Shown: piece after piece, positions 1 through 8,598 of the stretch
How the letters are laid out: each line of letters opens with the position of its first letter
Numbering within the stretch: position 1 is the stretch's first letter
From: Variovorax paradoxus
Lineage (GTDB): Bacteria > Pseudomonadota > Gammaproteobacteria > Burkholderiales > Burkholderiaceae_C
Direction: 5' to 3'
DNA: 64,000 bases
NCBI RefSeq assembly: GCF_009755665.1
Contig: NZ_CP046622.1
Coordinates: forward strand, 3,410,001-3,474,000
Translations under genes and position numbers: made by a program
The notes under the pieces: model-generated
Told to the model about the DNA's origin: nothing
What the model saw: only the letters and a program-made list of their open reading frames with translations
The model's database searches: none

Positions 1-104
1 TGGTGGCCGGCGCGCGCCCACTTCGCGACGCGCTTGGCGACATTCTTGATGCGCTCGGTCGAGCCCATCGACGTACCGCCGTATTTGTGAACGATCAATG
101 CCAT
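1..104 (-). CDS. lysC: Aspartate kinase, N-terminus only (runs off left edge)
   Basis: The first 34 codons of aspartokinase are visible, read leftward from an ATG at 104-102. The protein begins MALIVHKYGGTSMGS, and KYGGTSMGS (residues 7-15) is the nucleotide-binding start of the amino-acid kinase fold in aspartokinases. The enzyme phosphorylates aspartate as the first step to lysine, threonine and methionine. The rest of the catalytic domain and the ACT domains lie outside the window. It sits 67 bp downstream of tilS on the same strand and may share its transcript. Confidence 0.9.
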   Translation of the reverse strand, partial: MALIVHKYGGTSMGSTERIKNVAKRVAKWARAGH

Positions 105-171
105 GGGTGAATTCAGAGAAAAAGAAAGGGCCGCTGCACTCCCGAGTGCCGACGCGGCGCCCTGCAAGCCG

Positions 172-1149
172 TCAGCGCGAAGCCTTGGGCGAGGGCCTGG
201 AATTGTACCAATGCAAAAAATCGCCCCGCCGCTCGACGAAACCGTTGGCCACCTTGAGGTGGATGCGGTGGCCGCGGGTCGTGCACGCTTGCAACTGGCT
301 CAGCAATTGGTCGAGCTGCGCCGCGCTGGGGACGCAGCCGTGCGCCTGCATCAGCCAGTATCGCAGCAGGTTGGCTTGGCGCGCATGTGAAAGCAGCCGC
401 AGTGGGGCAATGCGCGGTGGAGCGCCCACTGTGGCCAGGTCTTGCGCCGCCAGTTCGCCCAACAGCTCCTGCGCCTGCGCGGCATGGCCGATGCTGCGGG
501 TGAAGGTGGAGCGGAATTGCGGAAAAGCCTGCGCCAGCGCCGGCAACAGCACGGCGCGGATGCGGTTGCGGGTGTAGCGCTCGTCCTGGTTGGTCGGATC
601 CTCGATCCAGGGCAAGTCGAGCCCCTTCAGCCAGGCACGGATATCGGCACCGGGCACGGCCAGCAACGGCCGGTAGATGTCGAGCCCATGACGCTGCGCA
701 TGCGCCGGCATGGCCGCAAGGCCCGGCAACCCCGCCCCCCTGGACAAGGCGAGCAGCAGTGTCTCGACCTGGTCGTCTGCATGGTGCCCGAGGACTATTG
801 ATTTGATAGCGCCAGCCGATTCGCCCGAGAGAGCCATTGCTGCAAAGGCCTCGTAGCGCGCACGCCGTGCGGCATCTTCAGGACTGTCGCCCCGCGCATG
901 CCGGGCATCGACGCGATGGACGACCAGCGGCACGCCCAGCCGCTCACACACCTCGGCGCAATGCCGCTCGAAATCGTCGGCCACAGCTTGCAGCCCGTGG
1001 TGTACATGAAAGGCCACCACCTGCCCCGGCCATGCCGACGCGCAAGCGGCCAGCAAGGCCGTGGAATCCGCCCCGCCGCTGAAGCCCACCGCCAACGGCA
1101 GATACGCTGGCTCGAACGCGGCCATCGCGCGTTCGAAGGCTTCGTTCAT
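172..1149 (-). CDS. tilS: tRNA(Ile)-lysidine synthase
   Basis: TilS attaches lysine to C34 of the CAU-anticodon tRNA(Ile), so that it reads AUA instead of AUG. The PP-loop ATP-binding motif SGGADS is at residues 24-29, and the second conserved motif GHHADDQVET begins near residue 121, as in the N-type ATP pyrophosphatase family. At 325 residues it is about 100 shorter than the E. coli enzyme, so much of the C-terminal substrate-binding region seems reduced. Residues 114-119 (AIKSIV), just before HHADD, are encoded by an AT-rich repeat-like segment that stands out from the surrounding GC-rich codons (see separate entry). It starts 11 bp after the accA stop. Confidence 0.93.
   Translation of the reverse strand: MNEAFERAMAAFEPAYLPLAVGFSGGADSTALLAACASAWPGQVVAFHVHHGLQAVADDFERHCAEVCERLGVPLVVHRVDARHARGDSPEDAARRARYEAFAAMALSGESAGAIKSIVLGHHADDQVETLLLALSRGAGLPGLAAMPAHAQRHGLDIYRPLLAVPGADIRAWLKGLDLPWIEDPTNQDERYTRNRIRAVLLPALAQAFPQFRSTFTRSIGHAAQAQELLGELAAQDLATVGAPPRIAPLRLLSHARQANLLRYWLMQAHGCVPSAAQLDQLLSQLQACTTRGHRIHLKVANGFVERRGDFLHWYNSRPSPKASR
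795..810. repeat. AT-rich repeat-like segment inside tilS
   Basis: On the tilS coding strand the segment reads GCTATCAAATCAATAG, with short inverted ends (CTAT/ATAG). It is markedly AT-richer than the rest of the gene and encodes AIKSI in frame. Similar GCTAT(C/G)AAA strings occur in ybgC and, on the opposite strand, in ribD. From memory, Comamonadaceae genomes carry many short repeats of this kind, so I infer a repeat remnant that has become part of the protein. Confidence 0.4.
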
Positions 1150-1160
1150 GGGGCGCTTGC

Positions 1161-2141
1161 TTATCTGCCGGTGTCGGCCTTGGTGTCGTTGAAGCGCCCG
1201 TAGCTTTGCAGGCGTTCGTAGCGGCGATCGAGCAGCTCTTTCGGCTTCAGGTCGCTGACCTGGCGGAAGGCGTCGTTGAGCGCGCGCTTGAGAAAAGCAG
1301 CCATTTGGCGGTGGTCGCGGTGCGCGCCGCCGACCGGCTCGTTCACGATCTTGTCGACCAGGCCCAATGCCTTCAGGCGGTGCGCGGTAATGCCGAGGGC
1401 ATCGGCCGCTTCCTGCGCCTTGTCGCTGGTCTTCCAGAGAATGGAAGCGCAGCCTTCGGGGCTGATGACCGAGTAGATGGAGTACTGCAACATCAGGAGC
1501 TGGTCGCCCACCGAGATTGCGAGGGCGCCGCCGGAGCCGCCTTCACCGATGATGGTGACGATGATCGGCACTTCGAGCTGCGCCATCTCGTAGATGTTGC
1601 GGCCGATGGCTTCGGACTGGCCACGCTCCTCGGCGTCGATGCCGGGATAGGCGCCGGGCGTATCGACGAAGGTGAAGACCGGCAGCTTGAATTTTTCGGC
1701 CGTCTTCATGAGCCGCAATGCCTTGCGGTAGCCCTCTGGCTTGCTCATGCCGAAGTTGCGCGCGGTGCGCTCTTTGGTGTCGCGCCCCTTCTGGTGGCCC
1801 AGCACCATGCAAGGCGTGCCATTGAAGCGTGCAAGCCCGCCGACGATCGAAAGGTCGTCCGAAAAATGCCGGTCGCCATGCAGCTCGACGAAGTCGGTGA
1901 AGATTTCGTTGACGTAGTCGAGCGTATAGGGGCGCTCCGGATGCCGTGCGATCTTGGTGATCTGCCAGGGCGTCAGGTCGCTGTAGATGTCTTTGGTGAG
2001 TTGCTGGCTTTTCTTGCCCAGCTGGTCGATTTCCTCCGAGATGTCGACCGCCGATTCGGTCTGTACATAGCGCAGTTCTTCGATCTTGGATTCGAGTTCA
2101 GCAATGGGCTGCTCGAAGTCGAGGAAGGTTCGTTTCGCCAA
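1161..2141 (-). CDS. accA: Acetyl-CoA carboxylase carboxyltransferase subunit alpha
   Basis: AccA and AccD form the carboxyltransferase that moves CO2 from carboxybiotin to acetyl-CoA, giving malonyl-CoA for fatty-acid synthesis in the cytoplasm. The protein has the crotonase-like core with a [11 protein letters not shown] oxyanion/CoA-binding stretch and the usual N-terminal coiled segment ([16 protein letters not shown]). I place the start at TTG 2141-2139 because an AGGAG lies 6-7 bases upstream and the resulting 326 residues fit the family. Starting further upstream adds about 38 residues unlike AccA. It lies 16 bp after the alkA-like gene in the cysS-alkA-accA-tilS run. Confidence 0.95.
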   Translation of the reverse strand: MAKRTFLDFEQPIAELESKIEELRYVQTESAVDISEEIDQLGKKSQQLTKDIYSDLTPWQITKIARHPERPYTLDYVNEIFTDFVELHGDRHFSDDLSIVGGLARFNGTPCMVLGHQKGRDTKERTARNFGMSKPEGYRKALRLMKTAEKFKLPVFTFVDTPGAYPGIDAEERGQSEAIGRNIYEMAQLEVPIIVTIIGEGGSGGALAISVGDQLLMLQYSIYSVISPEGCASILWKTSDKAQEAADALGITAHRLKALGLVDKIVNEPVGGAHRDHRQMAAFLKRALNDAFRQVSDLKPKELLDRRYERLQSYGRFNDTKADTGR

Positions 2142-2157
2142 CGTCTTCTCCTGTTGT

Positions 2158-2808
2158 TCAGTATGCGACCGGTACCGGGTCGAGCGAGCGCCAAATATAC
2201 CAAGTTGCCACACTGCAAAATGGCGCCCAGGCCACGGCGACGTCGCGGGCATCACTGCGGCTCACGGGATCGCCCGAAAAATAGTTCACGCTGATGCCGT
2301 TGAGCAGGCCCAGGTCGTCCACAGGCAGCACATTGGGCCGCATCAGGTGAAAGATGAGGAACATTTCAGCCGTCCAGCGGCCGATGCCGCGAATGGCCAC
2401 GAGCTCTTCGATGATGAGCTCGTCCGACATGTCCTTCCAGGCGTCGACGTGCACCGCGCCCGAATCGAAGTGAATGGCCAGGTCGACCAGGTACTCGACC
2501 TTGCGCGCCGACAGCCCTGCCGCGCGCATGTCGTCGACCTTGAGCTTGAGCACGTTGGCCGGGGTCAGCTTGCGCGGAAGCACCGCGAACTTGTCCCACA
2601 CCGTCTGCGCGGCCTTCACTGAAATCTGCTGGCCCACGATGCTGCGCGCGAGCGTGGTGAACGCATCGCCGCGCGACTCGAGGCAGGCATCGCCGAACTT
2701 CGGAATCAACCGCTTCATCACGCGGTCCTTCTTGGCCAGGTGCTTGCAGGCCTCCTCCCAGTAATCGGGCGTGAAGATCTGGACGCTCGATTTCCTGGTT
2801 GCAGGCAT
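2158..2808 (-). CDS. DNA-3-methyladenine glycosylase II-type (HhH-GPD) base-excision enzyme
   Basis: This 216-residue protein belongs to the helix-hairpin-helix GPD superfamily that excises alkylated bases. The hairpin reads [10 protein letters not shown], and the catalytic aspartate lies in the following LPVDDLGL. The conserved early motif [13 protein letters not shown] is also present. It lacks the Fe-S cysteine cluster of the Nth/MutY group, so it is AlkA/Mag-like. It lies between cysS (17 bp upstream) and accA (16 bp downstream), all on one strand, so co-transcription is likely. The start ATG at 2808 has only a weak ribosome site. The same frame stays open far upstream, but that part overlaps cysS and is not homologous. 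Confidence 0.85.
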   Translation of the reverse strand: MPATRKSSVQIFTPDYWEEACKHLAKKDRVMKRLIPKFGDACLESRGDAFTTLARSIVGQQISVKAAQTVWDKFAVLPRKLTPANVLKLKVDDMRAAGLSARKVEYLVDLAIHFDSGAVHVDAWKDMSDELIIEELVAIRGIGRWTAEMFLIFHLMRPNVLPVDDLGLLNGISVNYFSGDPVSRSDARDVAVAWAPFCSVATWYIWRSLDPVPVAY

Positions 2809-2825
2809 TGGGTTGGTGGTTCCGT

Positions 2826-4202
<1,377 letters not shown>

Positions 4203-4394
4203 GAGGCTCGGAAAGCGTCGCTTCGCGCACGTGCGGCACGGGCGAACGACGTTGAATTTCAGGGGTGACGGGACAGTGGCCGCGAGGGGTTGGACATGGC
4301 CCCTCGGCTACAATGCATCGCAGTATAAACGGCTGCTGCCGTGTACATTCCGGGTGTTTTCGAGGCCCGCACTTCCCAATCTTGCCGAGGCTTC

Positions 4395-4985
4395 ATGAAG
4401 CACGTCGCGTTCTCCAAACTCTCCATCGCCTTTGCACTGCTCTTCAGCCTGTGGGGTTCCACCGCGTACGCCAACGACTACGACGACGTGAACACGCTGC
4501 TGCGCCAGGGCAAGTCGAACGAGGCGCTCGCCAAGGCCGACGCGTACATTGCCGGCAAGCCGCGCGATCCGCAGATGCGCTTTCTGCGAGGCGTGATCCT
4601 CACCGAGCAAAAGAAGCAGAACGAGGCCATCGCCGCGTTCACGCAGCTGACGCAAGACTTCCCCGAATTGCCCGAGCCCTACAACAACCTGGCCGCGCTC
4701 TATGCGGCGCAGAGCAAGTTCGACCAGGCACGCGCCGCTCTGGAACAGGCGCTCAAGCTCAACCCCAACTACGCCACCGCGCATGAAAATCTCGGCGACG
4801 TGTATGCGCGTCTCGCCGCCCAGGAATATGTGCGGGCGCAGCAATTCGCCAGCACCAACGCGAGCGTCGCGCCCAAGCTCTCGCTGATCCGCCAGATCTT
4901 CAACCCGAAAGCCGAAGCGCAAGCCGCAACGCTGCCACCGCCTCCGGCGGAAGTTCGCAAACCGGTCGGCCGCCCGAGCAAGTAA
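4395..4985 (+). CDS. Exported tetratricopeptide-repeat protein
   Basis: The 196-residue product has a Sec signal peptide (residues 1 to about 25, ending STAYA before NDYDD) and then three or more TPR units, for example EALAKADAYIAGKPRDPQMR and QARAALEQALKLNPNY. The C-terminal third is low in complexity and ends in a Pro-rich, basic tail (LPPPPAEVRKPVGRPSK). TPRs bind partner proteins, but no partner is evident here. I start at ATG 4395, preceded by CGAGG. An upstream ATG at 4341 would add residues that do not look like a leader. It is followed by two cyclophilin genes, so a periplasmic folding or assembly role is possible but inferred only from position. Confidence 0.75.
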   Translation: MKHVAFSKLSIAFALLFSLWGSTAYANDYDDVNTLLRQGKSNEALAKADAYIAGKPRDPQMRFLRGVILTEQKKQNEAIAAFTQLTQDFPELPEPYNNLAALYAAQSKFDQARAALEQALKLNPNYATAHENLGDVYARLAAQEYVRAQQFASTNASVAPKLSLIRQIFNPKAEAQAATLPPPPAEVRKPVGRPSK

Positions 4986-5063
4986 CCGGCCGCACGCGCA
5001 CCGGACCGCGGCAGCTTGCGTTGCCGGGCCCGCACCCCACATCATTCGCACACGGAGCTTTCC

Positions 5064-5669
5064 TTGACGATCCAAGCCTTATTCAATTTCCCGTCCACCC
5101 GATTCAGCCGCCGCGGCGCGTTCGCGCTGGCCGCAGCCCTCGCCTTTGCCGGTACCGTGCATGCGCAGCAGGCCGGCCCGCGCGTGAAGCTCGCCACCTC
5201 GGCCGGCGACATCCTCGTCGAACTCGATCAGGCCAAGGCACCCAAGACAGTCGAGAACTTTCTGCAGTACGTCAAGGACAAGCACTACGACGGCACAGTG
5301 TTCCACCGTGTGATCGACGGCTTCATGATCCAGGGCGGCGGCTTCACGGCCGAGATGCAACAAAAGCCCACGCGCCCGCCCATTGCCCTCGAAGCCAATA
5401 ATGGCCTGAAGAACGACAGGTACACCATTGCCATGGCGCGCACCGGCAACCCGAATTCGGCCACGTCGCAGTTCTTCATCAACGTGAAGAACAACGACTC
5501 GCTCAACGCGCCCAATCCCGACGGCTACGGCTACACGGTGTTCGGCCGCGTCGTGTCCGGCACCGACGTGGTCGACAAGATCCGCGCTGTTCAAACCGGT
5601 AACAAGGGCGGCATGCAGAACGTGCCGCTCGAGCCCATCATCATCAAGTCCGCCACACTGGCGAAGTAA
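5064..5669 (+). CDS. Peptidylprolyl isomerase (cyclophilin), exported
   Basis: This cyclophilin-type cis-trans prolyl isomerase is predicted to be periplasmic. Residues 1 to about 35 form a signal peptide (FSRRGAFALAAALAFAGTVHA, then QQAGP). The mature part holds the catalytic FHRVIDGFMIQGGGF stretch with the active-site Arg, and the SQFFINV core. I take TTG 5064-5066 as the start because GGAG lies 7 bases upstream. It is closely similar to the next gene, and the two look like a tandem duplication in which one copy gained or kept an export signal. The product is 201 residues. Confidence 0.88.
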   Translation: MTIQALFNFPSTRFSRRGAFALAAALAFAGTVHAQQAGPRVKLATSAGDILVELDQAKAPKTVENFLQYVKDKHYDGTVFHRVIDGFMIQGGGFTAEMQQKPTRPPIALEANNGLKNDRYTIAMARTGNPNSATSQFFINVKNNDSLNAPNPDGYGYTVFGRVVSGTDVVDKIRAVQTGNKGGMQNVPLEPIIIKSATLAK

Positions 5670-5699
5670 TTTCCGAACATCCGAAAGAAGGACTCCCTC

Positions 5700-6212
5700 A
5701 TGAGCAACCCCAAAGTCGAACTGCACATCAAGAACTACGGCGTGATCACGCTCGAGCTCGACAGCGCCAAGGCCCCCAAGTCGGCCGAAAACTTCGTCAA
5801 CTATGTGAAGAACGGTCACTACGACAACACGGTGTTCCACCGTGTGATTCCGGGCTTCATGGTGCAAGGCGGCGGCTTCGAACCCGGCATGAAGCAAAAG
5901 CCCACCGGCGCCGAAATCGAGAACGAAGCCAACAACGGCCTCAAGAACGACAACTACACCGTGGCCATGGCCCGCACGAGCGCACCGCACTCGGCCACCG
6001 CCCAGTTCTTCATCAACGTGGCCGACAACGGCTTCCTGAACCACACCGCCCCCTCGGCCCAGGGCTGGGGCTACGCGGTGTTCGGCAAGGTCACCGGCGG
6101 CACCGATGTCGTCGACAAGATCAAGGCCGTGAAGACGGGCCGCAAGGGCTTCCATGACGACGTGCCGCTCGAAGACGTCGTGATTGAAAAGGCTGTTGTC
6201 GTCTCCGAATAA
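5700..6212 (+). CDS. ppiB: Peptidylprolyl isomerase B (cyclophilin), cytoplasmic
   Basis: This 170-residue cyclophilin has no signal peptide. Motifs [15 protein letters not shown] and [10 protein letters not shown] carry the catalytic Arg and the hydrophobic proline pocket. It catalyses prolyl cis-trans isomerisation in the cytoplasm. A GAAAGAAGGA ribosome site precedes the ATG at 5700. It lies 30 bp after the exported paralogue and just before lpxH, the usual Burkholderiales order. Confidence 0.93.
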   Translation: MSNPKVELHIKNYGVITLELDSAKAPKSAENFVNYVKNGHYDNTVFHRVIPGFMVQGGGFEPGMKQKPTGAEIENEANNGLKNDNYTVAMARTSAPHSATAQFFINVADNGFLNHTAPSAQGWGYAVFGKVTGGTDVVDKIKAVKTGRKGFHDDVPLEDVVIEKAVVVSE

Positions 6213-6246
6213 CGACCAGCAAGAGCAGGCGGGGCGCGACATCGGC

Positions 6247-7017
6247 ATGGCGGCAAATCCGGCTTTCAAGGAGTTGCTCGCTCCGCCGACGTGGCGCACC
6301 GTCGACCTGATTTCGGACCTGCATCTGCAGGCCGAGGAGCCCGTCACCTTCGAAGCGTGGCAGGGCTATTTGCAGACCACGCCGGCCGATGCGCTGATCA
6401 TCCTCGGCGACCTGTTCGAAGTGTGGGTGGGCGACGACGCCGCCGCCCTGCCCGGCTTCGAGGCGCATTGCGCCGAGCTGCTGCGTCGCACCGCCGAACG
6501 GCTGCCGGTGTACTTCATGCACGGCAACCGCGACTTCCTCGTGGGCCCAGCGCTTGCGGCGCAATGCGGCTTCACGCTGCTGGACGACCCCACAGTGCTG
6601 GTGCTGCACGGTGAACGGTGGCTTCTGAGCCACGGCGATATTCTTTGCCTCGACGACACCGACTACCTCAAGTTTCGCGCCCAGGTGCGCACGCCTGAGT
6701 GGCAGGCCGCATTTCTGGCCAGGCCGCTTGCCGAACGCCGCGCGCTCGCACGGTCGATGCGCGAGCAAAGCGAAGACCGCAAACGCGACCCGTCGACGCT
6801 TTGGGCCGATGTGGATGGCGGTGCCGCCCGCCAGTGGCTTGAGCAGGCGCGCGCGCGCACACTGGTGCACGGCCATACGCACCGTCCCGCCGACCACGAC
6901 TTGGGCGACGGCCTCCAGCGCATGGTGCTGAGCGACTGGGACGTGGCGGCCCATCCGCCGCGCGCGCAGCTGCTGTGCCTTTCACCCGCCGGCGCGCAAC
7001 GCGTCGATCTGCGTTAA
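6247..7017 (+). CDS. lpxH: UDP-2,3-diacylglucosamine diphosphatase
   Basis: LpxH hydrolyses UDP-2,3-diacylglucosamine to lipid X and UMP in lipid A synthesis at the inner membrane. The calcineurin-like metallophosphoesterase motifs are all present in order: ISDLHL, GDLFEVWVGDD, MHGNRDF and a C-terminal HGHTHRP. The chosen start (ATG 6247) gives 256 residues. An in-frame ATG at 6184 would add 21 residues that overlap ppiB and are not typical. It sits between ppiB and the mtfA-like gene, and all three are close enough to be co-transcribed. Confidence 0.93.
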   Translation: MAANPAFKELLAPPTWRTVDLISDLHLQAEEPVTFEAWQGYLQTTPADALIILGDLFEVWVGDDAAALPGFEAHCAELLRRTAERLPVYFMHGNRDFLVGPALAAQCGFTLLDDPTVLVLHGERWLLSHGDILCLDDTDYLKFRAQVRTPEWQAAFLARPLAERRALARSMREQSEDRKRDPSTLWADVDGGAARQWLEQARARTLVHGHTHRPADHDLGDGLQRMVLSDWDVAAHPPRAQLLCLSPAGAQRVDLR

Positions 7018-7025
7018 CCAACGCA

Positions 7026-7817
7026 ATGTTCAAGTGGCTGCGCCAGTTGCGCGCCCTGCCCCCGATTCCCGAAGCGGCCTGGCAGGCGACGCTCGAGCGC
7101 TATGCCTTTCTGGGCGAATTGCCTCACCTCGTACAGCAACGGCTGCGCACCCTCACGGCTGAATTCCTGCGCGACAAGGAATTTCACGGCACGCAGGGCT
7201 TCGTCATCACCGACGAGGTCGCGCTGGCAATTGCCGCGCAGGCGGTGCTGCCGGTTCTCAACTTGAAAGGCGGCCTGGACTGGTACGACGATTTTGTCGG
7301 CATCGTGGTGCATCCGTCGGAGGTCGTCGCGCGGCGCAAGATCGTCGACGAAGCGCAGGTGGTGCACGAATACGACGAGGTGGTGGCCGGCGAGGCCATG
7401 GACCGCGGCCCGGTGATGCTGAGCTGGCAGGATGTGCTCGCAAGCGGCATCACCACTGGCGGCGGCTACAACGTCGTGATCCACGAGTTCGCCCACAAGA
7501 TCGACATGCGCGCAGGCGATGCCGACGGCTGTCCGCCGCTGCCGCCGGGCTTCGCGGGCAAGAAGAATGCGCGCGAGTCTCGCGCCGCCTGGCTTGCGGT
7601 GCTGCAGCCGGCGTATGAAGACTTTCGCGAGAAGACGATCCTCGCTGACCGCTTCGGCGCCGAGCCGCCATGGCTCGACGACTATGGCGCAACATCGATC
7701 AGCGAGTTCTTCGCGGTGGCCTGCGAGGCCTACTTCGTGAACCGTCCGAACTTCGCGCGGGACTTCCCCGCGGTGGTGGCGCTGTTCGATGAGTTCTTTC
7801 TTCCTAAACAGAGCTGA
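7026..7817 (+). CDS. mtfA: Zinc-dependent peptidase, MtfA (M90) family
   Basis: The 263-residue protein matches the MtfA family. In E. coli, MtfA is a zinc aminopeptidase that binds the glucose-PTS repressor Mlc. The metal site is HEFAHKID (HExxH type) near residue 157, and a downstream SEFFAVACEAYF helix carries the further Glu expected for gluzincin-like coordination. Whether a Mlc partner exists in this organism is unknown, so the peptidase annotation is firmer than the regulatory one. The start is ATG 7026, 8 bp after the lpxH stop. Confidence 0.85.
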   Translation: MFKWLRQLRALPPIPEAAWQATLERYAFLGELPHLVQQRLRTLTAEFLRDKEFHGTQGFVITDEVALAIAAQAVLPVLNLKGGLDWYDDFVGIVVHPSEVVARRKIVDEAQVVHEYDEVVAGEAMDRGPVMLSWQDVLASGITTGGGYNVVIHEFAHKIDMRAGDADGCPPLPPGFAGKKNARESRAAWLAVLQPAYEDFREKTILADRFGAEPPWLDDYGATSISEFFAVACEAYFVNRPNFARDFPAVVALFDEFFLPKQS

Positions 7818-7838
7818 TCGCCCGCCAATTCTTCATTC

Positions 7839-7861
7839 ATTGCTACCTATTCAGTAGCAAT
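7839..7861 (+). terminator. Hairpin after mtfA, repeat-like
   Basis: ATTGCTAC and GTAGCAAT form a perfect 8-bp stem around a 7-base loop, followed by TTT, 22 bp after the mtfA stop. It can act as a weak terminator. The AT-rich GTAGCAAT sequence also resembles the short palindromic repeats of Comamonadaceae. Confidence 0.45.
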
Positions 7862-7911
7862 TTGCCCCTTAACATCGGCGGGTTATCAACTCACCGAAAA
7901 AGGTCAACAAC

Positions 7912-8508
7912 ATGAGGGATTGGTTCTATCAGCTCACGGGCAAGGCATGGATCGCGCTGCTGTTCGGCGTCGGCATCCTGGGATGGGCAGCCTATGCACA
8001 GTTCAAGGCGGGCGCCGACACGCACGGCACCGCGGTGGAAGACTTGGTTGCCAAGAGCGGCACGATCGTCAGCGGCAGCGAGATCACCGAAACCACCAAG
8101 CGCCGCCGCGGCGGCACCACGACGCGCCACTACTTCGTGCTCGATGCGAAGCTCGCCGACGGGAGCACCGAGAAATGGCGCGTCGACCATGCCATCGGCC
8201 GAAGCAAGGTCGAGCCGCTGATCGACGAAGCCATCGAAGTGCGCATCGATCCCTCGGACAACAATCTCGTGTACGAGGCCAAGCTCAAGGGCCAGCCGGT
8301 GGTCGCGCTCGCCGACGTGCAGAAGATCATGGAGAACAAGGACAAGGTCGCGGCATCGATGGCCACGGACAAGACCACCCTGATCGTCGGCGCCGTCGCG
8401 CTGCTGCTGGGCATCGGCGGGCTGTTCGCCCGGCGCCGGATGGCGAGCGGCCATGCGGCCGAGCAGGCGGCCGTCGTCCAAACGCCCACGATTGGCGAGA
8501 AAGTCTGA
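7912..8508 (+). CDS. Small membrane protein of unknown function (DUF3592-like topology)
   Basis: I do not recognise a specific function. The 198-residue product has a transmembrane segment at about residues 12-30 (AWIALLFGVGILGWAAYA), then a roughly 120-residue soluble region rich in beta strands. A second membrane helix lies near residues 158-178 (TLIVGAVALLLGIGGLFA), followed by a short basic tail. This TM-beta-TM layout resembles DUF3592 proteins. It has its own intergenic leader (about 95 bp after mtfA) and ends just before a strong terminator, so it is probably monocistronic. Confidence 0.65.
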   Translation: MRDWFYQLTGKAWIALLFGVGILGWAAYAQFKAGADTHGTAVEDLVAKSGTIVSGSEITETTKRRRGGTTTRHYFVLDAKLADGSTEKWRVDHAIGRSKVEPLIDEAIEVRIDPSDNNLVYEAKLKGQPVVALADVQKIMENKDKVAASMATDKTTLIVGAVALLLGIGGLFARRRMASGHAAEQAAVVQTPTIGEKV

Positions 8509-8529
8509 TCCACGCGATTTCATCGCACC

Positions 8530-8562
8530 AAGAAAAAGGCGCCCCGCGGGGCGCCTTTTTCT
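8530..8562. terminator. Strong bidirectional rho-independent terminator
   Basis: GGCGCCCC-GC-GGGGCGCC is a perfect inverted repeat flanked by AAAAA on the left and TTTTT on the right, so each strand reads as a GC stem with a U-tract. It lies between the convergent DUF3592-like gene (plus) and the DUF349 gene (minus) and should stop transcription from both sides. Confidence 0.93.
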
Positions 8563-8598
8563 TGCATGGCCGTCGGAGCCGGTGCGCGGGTGCGCGCC

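Noticed and set aside
4203..4394. TTGGAC and TACAAT as a promoter for the TPR gene
   Set aside because: The spacer is only 13 bp (4296-4308), too short for a sigma-70 promoter. A promoter must be here, but I cannot place it.
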